Shown: positions 33,931 to 46,393, counted from the stretch's first letter. The stretch is DNA of 64,000 nt from Cannabis sativa (GCF_029168945.1 NC_083606.1:17944041-18008040), one strand, 5' to 3'. The notes: a model not told the origin generated them from the sequence alone. A program made the numbers and translations.

Positions 33931-34228
33931 GGTTTATTATTAAAAATAAAATAGTTTATGAGAAATTCATTAGTCACTTTTTATTTATATATAATAAAAT
34001 AAATTCCATTAAATCCAACAAAAAAAAAAATAGGATTCTAGATTTTCTTTAATTACCGTATTTCTAACCCTATGGTTTATTATTAAAAATAAAACGGTTT
34101 ATGAGAAATTCAAGAGTCACTTTTTATTTATATATAATAAAATAAAAATAAAATAAATCCCATTAAATTCAAAAAAAAAAAATAGGGTTTCAGATTTTCT
34201 TTAATTACCGTATTTCTAACCCTATTTG
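33931..34228 (+). repeat. Tandem duplication of ~145 bp, plus an inverted partial copy
   Basis: GGTTTATTATTAAAAATAAA begins at about 33931 and again at about 34074; both copies end ACCGTATTTCTAACCCTAT. An inverted diverged copy of the middle (TTTATGAGAAATT...) lies at about 33410-33520. Confidence 0.75.
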
Positions 34229-35339
34229 ATTATTTATGCCTCTTTTATAAACCCTATTTGATTAAAGTTAAGATTATAATCCTTAATCAATATATGAACA
34301 ATAATTTGAATTAATCTTATAATCTTAACTTTTTAATTCAATTAATAATTATTTGTCACGTAATTATTAAGTTTTTTCCCTTTAATTTTTCTTTTGTTGA
34401 TGATGCTAATTTATTCATATTTTGATTTCTACAATTTTTGTGTTTAGACCATTAAGGTAGTGTTCTACTAGGGGATCTAACGAGTTTCACCCCTTCGCTA
34501 ATGGCCTCTAAGAGTTCAAATTCCAGTATTGTATAAATCTTCAATTTGTTCTATTTCTTATATTAACTGAAATTTTGCTACTTTTTTTTTTTAATTTACA
34601 ACTTTATTGTTTATATCTTATTAGAGACATTCATAGAAATTTGGGTTTCTTTGAAATATACAATTAATGAGCATTACTTTTTGATCATAGTGTGTTTTCC
34701 ATCGCTGAAAACCTCAATAATCTCTATCATTTGATATCAAATAAAATAAAATTACCATGATGTATACATTATGGTTATTTAATGAGTAATTAGTGTGTTT
34801 ATACTTGAATTGTTTCTTTGTCAAAATTAATATTAAGTATATTTATATGTTTATAGGTTTATCTATTTTCTCTTAGATCAATCAAGCTCATATAGCAAAA
34901 AAATTATACTCATATAGACATGTTATTTTCATTGTGTAATTTAGATCTTCTTAGTCATTATTTAGTTCACTTAAACCTTTTTCGATTATGGTAACTGAAG
35001 TTTTGTTTCTTTTAAGTACTCTATTACAAAGATCTGTATTACAATGTATTATTTATTTTTGACTATGAGAGGTGGATTTCTTTATTGGCAAACATATAGC
35101 GTGATAAATTATTGTTCATATATAGAATAATTATTTTTGATTAATGAGATTCATATATATAACTGTATATATTGAAGTCTTTATTCAAATAATTATTTTT
35201 GATTTTTACGTGATTATTTATTGTTCATATATCTAGAACCCTATTTGATTAAAGTTATGATGATAAGATTAATGAATTTGGATTTCTTCCTATAGACATA
35301 ATAATAATCTCACCTAATAACTAATAATATTTTTTCTTT
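34229..35339. other. AT-rich DNA, no gene seen
   Basis: No reading frame of note. It leads into the inverted-repeat arm at 35340-35440. Confidence 0.5.
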
Positions 35340-35440
35340 AATTTTTAATTGTATCACTTTTAAATAACATAAAAAAAAAATTAGCATAAAATTTAGTATA
35401 CGTGTCTCGTACATAACTTTTTACTAGTATATATATATAT
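35340..35440. repeat. Inverted-repeat arm, partner at 29755-29865
   Basis: AATTGTATCACTTTTAAATA, TAGCATAAAATTTAGTATAC and AACTTTTTACTAGT are the inverted counterparts of the left arm. Confidence 0.7.
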
Positions 35441-35717
35441 GTATTATTTAGTTTTCTACAGAAAATCGTGAATCATGTTCGTGTACTGAGATTGCTTCTG
35501 AATATATGAATATATTTATATATGTGTATGTTAGATGTCAAAAAATTATTCGTTTTTAGATGATTTATGACTCGATCTCTCTGTTTATGAGCTGAAGTTA
35601 TTTATAACAGTCCACAACAGGTAAAATTACAAGTTTACCCGTAGGCTAATACCAGAATAAACTCTTAAATACAATACGCTAACTACTTTCAGTTACAATC
35701 AACAACCAAAAGTTTAG

Positions 35718-36207
35718 GTGGCGTTTGGTAACACTTTTTTAATCAGTTTTCTGTTTTAAAAAGTGAAAAAGTGAAAGTATTTTTCAAAAACATGTTCTAT
35801 AAAACTATTTTTACTTTTCAATTTTATAATTAGAAATCAAAATTTTAAAAAGAAAAAAAAATCACTTTCAAAATTTATATAAACAATTTTTTTTCTTAAT
35901 TAATCATTTGGATTACAACTAGACCCGGACCCAAATCCCCTCCTCACTGCCTTGGCGCTGAACCCGGCTTCTGACCCGAACCCGAATCCAACCCCGAATC
36001 TTGACCCGACTTAAATAAAATCAAAAAAATAAAAATGAAAATGAACTTTACAGAACACACTTTTGTTTTCTGTTTTTAAAATTGAAAAACAAAAGTGGTT
36101 ACAGAACACATTTTTGTTTTTTAAAAAATAAATTTTTTAAAAACAAAAATTTTACTTTCATTTTGTGATTAAAAAATTAAAAAACAAAAGTGTTACCAAA
36201 TGACACC
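35718..36207. mobile_element. Tourist/PIF-Harbinger-like MITE, TSD TTA
   Basis: 490 bp with imperfect terminal inverted repeats GGTGGCGTTTGGTAACACTT and, inverted, GGTGTCATTTGGTAACACTT, flanked by TTA on both sides (35715-35717, 36208-36210). The centre holds a GC-richer CCCGAACCCGAATCC-type block. A related truncated copy is at 51694-52022. Confidence 0.8.
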
Positions 36208-36399
36208 TTAATAATCGAAAGAAGAAAAAATACAGCTTAGCAACTAAAATCCCTCATTACCTCAATTACTTTTACAACATATAAATACCCAAATCAAGGT
36301 TGAAAGAATTACCTAAAACCTTCATTAATCTCCTACGAGCTGGGTTACTGAGAGAGTAGAGAGAGAAACTCTCTGGAGCTCAATTGTAAATACATGAGA

Positions 36400-36400
36400 G

Positions 36401-36494
<94 letters not shown>
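36400..36494. repeat. (GA)n microsatellite
   Basis: About 95 bp of nearly pure GA inside the copia LTR. The minus-strand Ser/Leu ORF 36345-36536 is its translation and is not a gene. Confidence 0.95.
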
Positions 36495-36497
<3 letters not shown>

Positions 36498-37086
36498 AAA
36501 ATAGGGAAAATCATGAGAAAATAGAGAGAAAATCAAAGAGATTATAAAAAAAAAAAAAAAAAAAAAGTTATGTGGTTTGAAATCTAATTCACACTTGTAA
36601 TTACTTATAGATTATAGTGGAGATCAAGTTACTCTAAGGCAAGTTATGGAGACGTAGCCTGTTTTTCTGTGGTGATCTGAGATCAAATCATTGTGCCCTA
36701 GTCTATCTTTCTCTGTTTGTTTTCTCAAACTCTAACTCTCATCAATCTATGTTGTGTGTGTGTGATTGTGTTCTTGATACTCTGTGTGTTTGATTTTTAT
36801 TTTGTGTGTGTGATCGATTTGTGAGATCGTAAGTGTGTGGAACCCGAGGGTTTCTGTCTTTGAGGGAGACGAAGCATCGAGATTGAATCTCGAGTATCTG
36901 AGTTGCTTAACTCAGGTATTAGGGTGTTGTGTTTTGCTCATTGGGTTGGATCGAGTTTAGTTGTGGACTCTTGTTTTTAGTTTTTCTACTTTTCACGAAT
37001 GCATGTAAAGTTTGCAAAAACACCATATTATGCTTATTGTGTTCTAATTTGTATTTTGATGAGTTAGAAGTTGCATATTCTAATAG

Positions 37087-37098
37087 TGGTATCAGAGC
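37087..37098 (+). promoter_or_regulatory. Primer-binding site, tRNA-iMet, of the old copia
   Basis: TGGTATCAGAGC, an exact match to the plant initiator-Met complement. Sets the copia orientation as plus and the LTR end just upstream. Confidence 0.85.
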
Positions 37099-37241
37099 TA
37101 TTTTTTTGCAAGAAACAAGATACAAATTAATATAGTTTACAAGCAAGATTGGAAGAAATCAATTATTAAGCACTAGAGGAAATTGATCCTCAAGATCAGG
37201 AGAGATTGAATCCATAAGTAGATGACAATGGCATTGGATAT

Positions 37242-38072
37242 TTGGTGGATGTGCCACTGAATGGCCAACCTGAGATTCCTAACCCTATCTCTGATTTATA
37301 TTCTAACAAAATTAATATGAGTAGTGTTAAGACTGACATTGATAAATTTAATGGCTCAAGCGACTATAGGATTTGGAGAAGAAAGATCATATCTTTATTG
37401 GCACAACAAAAGTTGCTAAAGGTGCTAGAAGAACCTATTGAATGGCCAGAGAATACAACCAGAAGTCAGCAAGAAGAATACCTGGAAACTACAACTAGAA
37501 TTATCATCTTCAATCTAAGTGATGTTATCATTAGACTGGTGGATAAAGAAGAGACTCCAGCAGGAATATGGAGAAAGTTGGAAGAACAATTCCAGTAGAA
37601 GTCTTTAACCAATAATAATTTTCTCAAATAACTTTAGTTTCAAGATGAATACTTCCAAGAATCTTGAATAGAATCTGGATGAGTTTCTAAGAATTCATGT
37701 AGAGTTGGCTAATTTAAGAGAGAATGAGTCTTTAATTGATGAGAACCAGGAAATCATCATCTTAAATTACCTACTAGAATCCTACATGGAGGTAAACAGC
37801 CATAAAGTATGGAAGGACTTCTATAACACTAGATGAAGTCATCTCTTCCCTAAAATCTATATATGGATCTAGAATTAAAGAATGACAAGCTAGGTAATTC
37901 TAATGGAGAACTAAACTTGAGTAGAGGAAGGCCTCATCAAAAGAAGCCATAGAACAACAGAGGGAGAAGTCACAATAGAGGTCCTAACAGAGGTGGATAA
38001 CAAGGCAGAGGCAGGTCTCAATCTAGGAGGCCTAAGGATCCTACTGCCTACTTTCACTGTGTAAAGCTAGGA
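37242..38072 (+). pseudogene. Copia gag, interrupted at its zinc knuckle
   Basis: The first 118 codons are open and read MSSVKTDIDKFNGSSDYRIW, RRKIISLLAQQKLL and TPAGIWRKLEEQF, the usual copia gag N-terminal domain. Beyond 37598 there are several stops and frame changes, but the body can be followed to YFHCVKLGC at 38050-38072. There a solo LTR splits the CCHC knuckle; the knuckle tail FKRACYY resumes at 49547. The second knuckle positions are degenerate (Cys where His is expected). Protease follows at 49.7 kb. The element is an old, dead copy on the plus strand. Confidence 0.8.
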
Positions 38073-39208
38073 TGTAATATCCCAGAAAATAAATAATATT
38101 TAAATGGACATATTTTATTAAATATGTAATTACTTAGAAAATGAAGTAGGATTATGATCTTACTTAGGTAAATTGTGGAGAAATTATTTAATGAAATACG
38201 TTATTTTTGGGCCCCGGCAATTGTGGAATTTTAGCTATGTGGTTAGCAATGTCACGACATTAAATGAAAGAATTATTTTGAGAATATCCCGGATTAAGTT
38301 AGAATTTTATTAGAATGTCGGATTGGGGAATTAGTAAAATTACCAAAATGCCCCTAGGTTATAATTTTAGTTTAAGTTTTTTTTTAAGGGTAAAATAGTC
38401 ATTTTTTTTTATGTTTGACTTTTTGACCTTTGATTCTTAGTGGCTGATTGTTATTTTTTTTAAAAAAAAAAAAGAAGAAAAGAAAACCTTTATTTAAATA
38501 ACTTCCTTCCAAGGCAAGAAACCACTTTTTTTTCAAAGAAAAATCACAACTTCAAGCTTTCTTCTCTTCTTCCTCTTGCCGATCCTTGAAGCAGCTGGAA
38601 CCAGGGGAAAACTCATTTCTTTTTCTTCAATTTCTTGAGCTAATCCTAACCCTAGAAGCTAGCTAAGTGGAGGTATGGTTTCTACTCTTCTCTTGATTGG
38701 TTTTTATGAGTTTAGTTTAGGTTTTGGTGAAGGTTTTCATTTAATCCAGAGCTGGGGTATAAACTGAGGTTAGGGTAGGTTCTTAGGGTAATTTGAAACT
38801 TGTTTGAATGAAGATTAAGTGAGATTAATGGCTGTCTAGTTTGAATGCATTTGATTAAGCAATTTGAGCTTGATTTTCATGTGAGATGGTGATTTTGGGT
38901 TAAGTGGTGAATTGAGATTGAATGATGTGTTGAATATGTTGTATTTGGTATATTGAACTGTTCTGGAAATTCAATTTAGGTCTGAATTGGTTTTGGTTCG
39001 AGCTGAGGGAGAAAAACCATAATTTTTCTGGTTCGACAAAGAACCGGCCGATCGGCTGGTTCTCGTCAGATCGAACCGGCCGACCTACATGTTAGGGAAA
39101 AATTCTCGGGTTTTTCTCTGAATCGTGTTTAGCTCGGGGTTGAACCTAGTACCTGCCTTTGAATAATTTTGAGTTATTTGAATTATTATATAGGTGGTGA
39201 AGCCTAAG

Positions 39209-41450
39209 TGTAACACCCTAACTATCTTAGGCGTATTACGTGATTTTTTTAAACGTACTGTGCAGCTCGTTGCTAGTCAACGAGGTTTATGGAAAAACGT
39301 GATTAATTAAAATTTTGCTTTTTCATTAAACTTATAAACCATTTTGCAAAAAGTCTCGGGATCCCGATTTATAAAAATATTTACAAACGTTTTTACTGTT
39401 CAACTTTTACATCAAAATAAGTCGTCTAACGACAGTTACAAAATCTCAGCCCTGCTGTCCCGAGGATCGTACGCTCCAGGCCTAACCGCCCCGACATGTA
39501 CAATCTCATATGCTCGGTCACGGTCCATCGCCCATGACCTTGCCTTTACCTACACATGAACGTAAACCGTGAGTCGACGTACCCGCAAGAAAAGCATAAT
39601 AATATCATACATAAAACTGACTGCCGTGTCCAACACGATACTGAGTCCCGCTACTGCCATGTCCAACATGGTACTGAGCACTACTGCCATGTCCAACATG
39701 GTACTGAGTTTTGAACGTTCAGGGGACGGTACTATTGACAAGTATCCTCCTCGATCGGCCGAACCGGCCATACTCCGCCGTCGGTCATACTCCACTCGTA
39801 CCGACGGGATAGGTCAATCGCATCGAACCACCAACCAAGTGTCAGCCTGATCGGTCGAACCGGTCATACTCCGGCTGCTGGTCATACTCCAGCCTGTACC
39901 GACGTGACAGGGTTGGGTGGTTCGAAGCCTAAATACATATCTAATGTAATCTAACAGGCTTCCTACATGCACGCTAAACATGTAATCTACATATGCATAC
40001 TGTTATACTAATCTTACCTGGATTCCGATTTCAGGTGTGCGGCCAACCCGACCGGAACCGAAGCCGAACGGCGGACATCGGCTCCTAAACCATAAAAATC
40101 ACAACGCTATAAGTGACACGCTAAATCACTTCCCGGGGACTAAAACTTGAAACTAAAAGTTTCCCTATCGATAAAAAGCATGGGAATACCCCTAAAAACC
40201 CAAAAACGAGGAAAACTAGGGTTCTGAAAAATCCCCCAACCGGCAGACCGGTTGCCCAACCGGAATTCCGGTTCTGGGAAATTCTGAACCCCCATCCGGA
40301 ATTCCGGATGCTCAACCGGAATTCCGGTTCCTCGCAGGCAGCCAACTAAAAATCTCCTAACTTGACCAATTCGAACCCAATTGGTCCCAAACTTTCCAGA
40401 CCTGTTCTATATGCCCCAAATAACAATTCTAGAGCATCAAACCTACCCAGAAATAACACATGCAAAATTCACCATTGGAGCTCAAGCTTTGAGTTCCAAA
40501 CTCAAGCTTGAGCAAACCACCTAAACAAGCAATCAAACTAGCTTAATTCAACATAACTAAGCATAAAATAACCTCTGCAAACTAACAAGAACAACAGCAA
40601 CCACACAGAACATAATCACAACATTTTCGTTCCAAAATTCATACTTTTTCACATAAAAACTACAAGCTTAACAATCTAACCTACATGCTTTCAACATAGC
40701 TTAATTCCTATCAATTTAACATGCTTTGAACCACATAAAATAATCACAAAACACAAAGAACAACAACATCCAAAATCACATGCATTTACTCATCTTTTAT
40801 CAAAAATTCCAAGAAAACATAGAAGGATAAGTTCAAGGATCTTACCTACAATTGAATTACACTTAGATGAGAAGAAAATCACAAGAATTGAAGAGAAAAA
40901 TCTCTGCCCTAGCAGCCAACACCAAGCCGAAATGGAGAGAAGGAAAAGAGAGCTTGAGTTTTTTTTTCTATTTTTCTTAAATTTGACTAAGTGTAAAAAT
41001 GTTTGAGAAAAAGGAATTTAAATCACATTATTCATTTATTTCAGCCAACAATTAACTCCAAATAAACATTTAATTTCCAAATAAAAACTCACATAAGACA
41101 AAACACTAATGGGGCAAAAAGACCATTTTGCCCCTCCACCATAAAATCACTAAAATCATACTAAAGGGGTATTTTTGGGACATTCTAAATTCCCGGCCAT
41201 TCCCGACATTCCCAATGTCTAAAACCCGTCCCCAAAATACTAACATACTAAGTTGTGATTTCCACTGAGCCAAACGCCGAGTTCCAAAATACCGGACACC
41301 GGAAATGCGAAATATAAAAACTGCTGATGACATAATTATGCATATCTGAATTCCATAAATATCAATGATAAATTATTTAAATAGCTATAAATACTTTCAT
41401 GATTAACATAAATAACTGCTAATTTCCAAATTAACTAAGCGGGCTTTACA
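39209..41450 (-). repeat. 3' LTR of the chromovirus
   Basis: 2242 bp, TGTAACACCC to GGCTTTACA. Its distal half is nearly identical to the other LTR; the half nearest 39209 differs at many CWG-type sites. Two copies of the GATCGGTCGAACCGG block occur near 39.75 and 39.85 kb. Confidence 0.95.
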
Positions 41451-41454
41451 ACTA

Positions 41455-41467
41455 TCCCCCTTAAAAG
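41455..41467 (-). promoter_or_regulatory. Polypurine tract of the chromovirus
   Basis: Coding-strand CTTTTAAGGGGGA just upstream of the 3' LTR. Confidence 0.8.
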
Positions 41468-41890
41468 GATTTCGTCCCCGAAATCTAACCCGAATAACTC
41501 GGAAATTGAGCTCGCATATCCGACTCAAGCTCCCAGTGGCTTCTTCCACCTTACCGTTTCTCCGTAGAACCTTGACCAACGCTATGGTCTTATTCCGAAG
41601 GACTTTATCCTTTCTATCCAGATCCGCACCGGCCGTTCCTCATAAGACATATCTGACTGAAGCTGAAGGCTCTCATAACTGAGTATATGAGAGGGGTCTG
41701 AAACGTATTTTCTCAACATTGAGACATGAAATACGTTGTGCACTGCTGATAAAGCTGGAGGCAATGCTAACCGATATGCCACTTGACCTATCTTCTCGAG
41801 AATCTCGAAAGGTCCTGTAAACCTAGGGCATAACTTGCCTCTTTTCCCGAAACGTTTAATCCCCTTCATCGGAGATACTCGCAAAAACAC
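41468..41890 (-). pseudogene. Integrase C-terminal tail with chromodomain-like end
   Basis: The open part from 41890 to 41582 reads [20 protein letters not shown], then TGPFEILEKIGQVAYRLALP and VFHVSMLRKYVSDPSH, the GPF/Y module and linker of Tekay-type integrase. Another frame continues it (KTIALVKVLRRNGKVEEA, then LESDMRAQFP), ending near the polypurine tract. This short chromodomain-like module is thought to guide integration to heterochromatin. A frameshift near 41590 and another near 41890 separate it from both the tail and the integrase core. Confidence 0.8.
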
Positions 41891-43811
41891 ATGGTCCCCT
41901 ACTCGAACTCAACATCCCTACGTTTCGGACCGCGTAACTCTTCGTCCGCTTCCGGGAGGCAAGCATTCTAGCTTTAATCTTCTCTATTGCCTCATTGGTC
42001 CGCTGAACTGACTCTGGACCTAGGTATTTCCTCTCCCCTGTCTCATCCCAGTGGATAGGGGATCTACATTTCCTACCGTACAACAGTTCATAGGGTGCCA
42101 TCCCTATCGTACTCTGATAGCTGTTGTTGTAAGAAAACTCTATCAACGGTAGGTATTTATTCCATGAACCCTCAAAGTCCATAACACAGGCTCTCAACAT
42201 ATCCTCCAATATCTGAATTGTCCTTTCGGACTGACCATCGATCTGAGGATGGAATGCTGTACTGAATTTTAGCTTTGTACCCATTGCCCGTTGCAAACTT
42301 TGCCAAAATTTGGAGGTGAATTTCGGATCCCTGTCCGAAACTATAGACTTCGGTACCCCGTGAAGTCTCACTATCTCCCTGACATATAACTCTGCCAACT
42401 GATCCACTGTAAACGTTGTTCTAACCGGCAGAAAATGAGCAGATTTCGTAAATCGGTCCACCACTACCCAGATGGAATCATACATACCCGTGGTCCTAGG
42501 TAACCCGACCACAAAATCCATAGTAATATCCTCCCATTTCCATTCTGGTAGGGTTAGAGGCTGCAACAACCCTGCTGGTCTCTGATGTTCAGCCTTGATC
42601 TGCTGGCACGTGAGGCATCTCGAAACGAATTCTACCAAATTCTTCTTCATACCGCTCCACCAGAAGTACGGTTTCAAATCTTGGTACATCTTGGTGGTGC
42701 CGGGATGTAGAGAATATGGAGTAGAATGAGCCTCCTCAAAGATCTCGTTTCTCAGTTCCACACTGTTCGGGACACAAACCCTGGCTTTATGCAAAAGCAT
42801 TCCACTAGCTGACACTGAAAAGTCTTTGGCCTGACCAGCCAATACCTCATCTCGGATCTTCACTAACTCCGGATCTGACGTCTGAGCAACCTTTATTCTT
42901 TCCAACAAATCAGATTGCAGCGTCAAGTTGTGAAGCTGACCTACCACAAACTCAATGCTGGATCTAACCATATCCTCTGCTAGCTGAGGTGAAATCTGAA
43001 CCATGTTGGCTACTTGCCCGGGACCCTTTCTGCTCAGGGCATCAGCCACTACATTGGCTTTTCCGGGATGATAGAGGATCTCGCAATCATAATCCTTCAC
43101 TAACTCCAACCAACGCCTTTGTCTCATGTTCAAATCTTTCTGAGTAAAGAAATACTTGAGACTTTTATGGTCGGTATAGATCTCGCACTTCTCCCCATAA
43201 AGATAATGCCACCAAATCTTCAGCGCAAAGACCACTGCGGCCAATTCTAAATCATGAGTCGGGTATCGCTGTTCATAATCCTTTAACTGACGGGAGGCAT
43301 AAGCGATAACCCGATCGGCTTGCATCAATACGCACCCTAAACCCTGTTTGGATGCGTCACAGTAGACCACGAACTTCTCCTCGTCCGAAGGCAAAGCTAG
43401 TACCGGAGCAGTAATCAATCTCTGTTTCTGCTCCTGAAAACTAGCTTCGCATTTATCTGTCCAGATAAATCGCTGATTCTTCTTTGTAAGCTCGGTTAGG
43501 GGCATTGAAATTTTGGAGAACCTTTCCACGAACCTACGGTAGTACCCAGCTAACCCCAAGAAGCTTCTGATCTCTGTCACTGTCTTCGGTCTCGGCCAAT
43601 CCCTGACGGATTCGATCTTCCCGGGATCCACCTTGATCCCGTCCTTACCCACAATGTGTCCTAGGAAGGACACCTGAGACAACCAGAACTCACATTTCTT
43701 GAACTTGGCGTAGAGTCTATGTTCTCGAAGTCGTTGCAGTACCATCTGAAGATGTAACTCATGCTCCTCTTTCCGACCGAGAGTACACGAGGATGTCGTC
43801 GATAAACACAA
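41856..43811 (-). CDS. Chromovirus RT thumb, RNase H and integrase
   Basis: 651 codons. Residues 20-130 are the RT thumb/connection ([18 protein letters not shown]). RNase H at about 145-260 has D152 in YCDAS, E189 in [10 protein letters not shown]214 in YTDHKS and D257 in VVADALS. Integrase has its zinc site around H369 and C399/C402 ([11 protein letters not shown]) and a complete D-D-E triad: D432 in ITMDF, D493 in VSDRDPKF, E529 in GQSERTIQ. All catalytic residues are kept. The true start is upstream: RT begins in the frame ending at 43759 and one extra base near 43790 separates them. The tail after residue 620 is out of frame. Confidence 0.93.
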   Translation of the reverse strand: MCLSTTSSCTLGRKEEHELHLQMVLQRLREHRLYAKFKKCEFWLSQVSFLGHIVGKDGIKVDPGKIESVRDWPRPKTVTEIRSFLGLAGYYRRFVERFSKISMPLTELTKKNQRFIWTDKCEASFQEQKQRLITAPVLALPSDEEKFVVYCDASKQGLGCVLMQADRVIAYASRQLKDYEQRYPTHDLELAAVVFALKIWWHYLYGEKCEIYTDHKSLKYFFTQKDLNMRQRRWLELVKDYDCEILYHPGKANVVADALSRKGPGQVANMVQISPQLAEDMVRSSIEFVVGQLHNLTLQSDLLERIKVAQTSDPELVKIRDEVLAGQAKDFSVSASGMLLHKARVCVPNSVELRNEIFEEAHSTPYSLHPGTTKMYQDLKPYFWWSGMKKNLVEFVSRCLTCQQIKAEHQRPAGLLQPLTLPEWKWEDITMDFVVGLPRTTGMYDSIWVVVDRFTKSAHFLPVRTTFTVDQLAELYVREIVRLHGVPKSIVSDRDPKFTSKFWQSLQRAMGTKLKFSTAFHPQIDGQSERTIQILEDMLRACVMDFEGSWNKYLPLIEFSYNNSYQSTIGMAPYELLYGRKCRSPIHWDETGERKYLGPESVQRTNEAIEKIKARMLASRKRTKSYAVRNVGMLSSSRGPCVFASISDEGD

Positions 43812-44361
43812 TCACACAGATATCGAGGAAATCCTTGAATACTCTATTCATCAGGTCCATGAATGCTGCAGGAGCATTGGTTAGTCCGAATGACATAACC
43901 AGAAACTCGTAGTGTCCATACCTAGTGCGGAAAGCCGTCTTTGGAATGTCCTCCTCTCGGATCCTCAACTGATGATAACCCGAACGGAGATCAATCTTAG
44001 AAAAGACCGTCTTCCCCTGAAGCTGATCGAACAAGTCATCGATCCTAGGTAGTGGATATTTATTCTTCACCGTCAGCTTGTTCAACTCTCTGTAGTCGAT
44101 GCACATTCTCATAGATCCATCCTTCTTCTTGACGAACAAAACCGGGGCTCCCTGTGGTGACACACTGGGCCGGATGAACCCTATGTCAAGCAACCCCTGG
44201 AGCTGAATCTTCAATTCCTTAAGTTCAGCTGGAGCCATCCTATACGGGGCTTTAGAAACCGGATCCACCCCTGGTGCCAAGTCAATCACGAAGTCAATCT
44301 CCCGATGAGGTGGTAACCCTGGAAGTTCTTCGGGAAAAACGTCCAAAAATTCCCGAACCAC
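43759..44361 (-). CDS. Chromovirus reverse transcriptase core
   Basis: 200 codons. Begins [20 protein letters not shown], the junction from protease to RT, and continues [46 protein letters not shown] and catalytic FIDD at 186-189. It then runs out of frame at SRSERGA, whereas the family reads SRSEEEHELHL, so a one-base shift links it to the 43811 frame. The ATG is internal to the polyprotein. Catalyses first- and second-strand cDNA synthesis. Confidence 0.92.
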   Translation of the reverse strand: MVREFLDVFPEELPGLPPHREIDFVIDLAPGVDPVSKAPYRMAPAELKELKIQLQGLLDIGFIRPSVSPQGAPVLFVKKKDGSMRMCIDYRELNKLTVKNKYPLPRIDDLFDQLQGKTVFSKIDLRSGYHQLRIREEDIPKTAFRTRYGHYEFLVMSFGLTNAPAAFMDLMNRVFKDFLDICVIVFIDDILVYSRSERGA

Positions 44362-44399
44362 TCTGATGTCCTCTCGGCCGGCCGATGGTGTCCGGCCGA

Positions 44400-45016
44400 G
44401 TGGTGTCCACCACCACGGCCGTAAACCCTAAGCACCCACCGTGCAATAATTCTCTCGCCGACATAGCCGAGATCACCGGATCCGAGATCCCCGAACCGAA
44501 CCCACAACTACACACGGTTCTTCACTTTCCGGTTGGAAGACCACCATCTTCCTCTTACAAATCAATACTCGCCGAATATTTAGATAGGAAATCCATTCCT
44601 AAAATAATATCAAATTCGACTAAGCTCATCTCTATCAGATCAGCGCTTAACTCTCTACCATCTATCCTGATCGGCATAGACCTAATCCACCTATTGGAGA
44701 TAACCAATTCTCCGCTAGGTAACAGGGTTCCAAACCCTGATTCATATCTATCAAAGGGTCTACCCAACTTACTAAAGACCCTGGCCGCCACATAAGAGTG
44801 TGTAGCCCCAGAATCAAACAGCACTGAATAAAGCGAGTTGTTAATAAAAAGCTGACCTGTAACAACTGATGGGCCGGCATCCGCATCGCCCGCGTGATGG
44901 CGAATACCCCGTCGGAGTGGGTATCGCCGGAGCTCTCGGTGCCTCCGGCCGAGCCGGGGACATTCCCTCTTGAAGTGCCGGGCATGCCACAATGAAAGCA
45001 TCCCCGCCCCTTGCAC
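44400..45016 (-). pseudogene. Chromovirus aspartic protease and gag zinc-knuckle region
   Basis: Open segment 45016-44555 carries LFINNSLYSVLFDSGATHSY (catalytic DSGATHS near residue 67-73), then SMPIRIDGRELSADLIEM and FDIILGMDFLSKYSASIDL, a well-kept retropepsin. Upstream, GAGMLSLWHARHFKRECPRL is a disturbed CCHC knuckle whose first Cys are in another frame (GRGCFHCGMPG at about 45020). Between 44555 and 44361 the link to RT is scrambled by frame changes in GC-rich sequence. Confidence 0.8.
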
Positions 45017-46125
45017 TCACCCCGATGATGCCTCTTGCCTAGGGCACTCGGGATAGGAGAATCGGGTCTCGGCACCACCCGGACGACTCCCTCCGTTCGG
45101 TTCCCCCGAACCTCTTGTTCGACTCGAGCCGCCGAAGCGATGGGTGCCCTCTTCCTCTCGATCAATGGCCGAACCACTACTCCCCGCTATAGCCTCGATG
45201 CAGAGGGGTAGGAGCTCCGCCACCAACCGAGTACCGGGCCGAATCCGACATACACCCCACCGCGCCCTCGGCCCGCAAGGCCTTCTCCACCATCCGAGCG
45301 TAGGTGGTGCCGTCGTCGCTGGTAATCATCGGGGTCATGCCCGATCTTGGGATTCAACCCGTCCCGGATACTTCTCCTTCCCGCCGAAGCCTGCCTAAGA
45401 CAATTCCCGAGGCTAACCTCGCCAACCTGGCCAAACCGAGTAGTATACTCGTGACACTCATGTTCTCCCGCCGGGTCGTGAACGAACTCTTTCCTCTTGG
45501 CGCTTCTAACCGCCTCATTGTAGTATTTCGCGTTGAAGAGTTCCCGGAACCTTTCCCGTGTCATGGTGGTGACATCGTGAATCCGAGACACCATGTCCCA
45601 CCATACCGGGGCATCCTCCCGGAACCGAAATGTGGCGCACACCACTCGTCATTACGGTGACACCCATAAAGTTCGAATCCCGGTGATCACCGTAAGCCAC
45701 TGCTCGGCTTTCGACACATCTGGACCTCCCAGGAATACCGGAGGTGCTTGCTTCCGGAACCGCTCATACAACGGTTCCAATCTATGGGCCGCCACCACTA
45801 TCTCGGCCTCGGGCAAGAAGGGTGTGCCACCGGAACTACCGGCACCGGAACCGCAGGAGCACCCCGCCGTCTCAACCTCTCGAATCTCGAGGTCTTGTTC
45901 TTCGATCCCGGCTTGCATCTCCGCAAACCGTAACTCCCGATTCGGGGCTCCCCGATCGGGCCGGGAGCTCGGGGCAGCCCGTGGCGGGTTCTCATCACCC
46001 CGGCCACGAGCCCCGCCTCGGGGACCTCTCGCCTCGGCCCCTAGCAGTGGGGGAAACCGAGCTCCCCGTCCCCGATTCGACCCCACGGAGTTGCCCCGAC
46101 TCCCGGTAGTCCGCCCGGCGTCCAT
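45017..46125 (-). pseudogene. Chromovirus gag, broken into several frames
   Basis: Gag begins MDAGRTTGSRGNS at 46125, just after the primer site, with a Pro/Arg/Gly-rich N-terminus, then PPVFLGGPDVSKAEQWL, a gag landmark. The next frame (45645-45187) gives FREDAPVWWDMVS, DVTTMTRERFRELFNAKYYN and RKEFVHD. Within 45240-45370 the family motif is readable only in another frame, as MITSDDGTTYARMVEKALRA, where related gags have AQMVEKAL. The region is unusually GC-rich and nearly lacks CAG/CTG. Frame breaks are too many for a young element with intact pol motifs. Plus-strand ORFs in this interval are shadows. Confidence 0.8.
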
Positions 46126-46393
46126 CTAGTTAGAACCGCCCGCGAAACCAAGAGTTGGCACATCGGTGTCGTATTCAAGGCGAGCTTACTAATGCCGCTT
46201 AATTTGGAAATTAGAAATGAAACATGCGCCTATTCTACTATCGTGCTACTAACATGCTTCCTAACAGGCTTTTCTTTTTCATAACCGAATAAAATAAACT
46301 ACTAAAGCAATAAAGGCTTACCGAACCGTGAACCGAGCTAACTCGCCGATGATGATTGTACATGTCGTGACGATCTTCTAAGACAACCTGGCG

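Larger units (their letters stand above)
35529..37086 (+). repeat. 5' LTR of an old copia element, carrying a MITE
   Basis: Starts TGTTAGATGTC and ends just before a tRNA-iMet primer site at 37087. Without the MITE it is about 1064 bp. A TATA-like ATAAATACCC lies near 36281, upstream of a long (GA)n tract. The left terminus is inferred from TG only; the 3' LTR is not in the window. Confidence 0.5.

Noticed and set aside
34448..34535. tRNA-like or SINE-like sequence with GAGTTCAAATTCC resembling a pol III B box
   Set aside because: The A-box-like CCATTAAGGTAGTG is weak, no cloverleaf can be drawn, and no TSD or poly(A) tail is visible.
36345..36536. Ser/Leu-repeat ORF
   Set aside because: It is the translation of the (GA)n microsatellite.
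45144..46129. Several long plus-strand ORFs in the chromovirus gag region
   Set aside because: They are shadows in GC-rich sequence opposite gag, with no recognisable domain.
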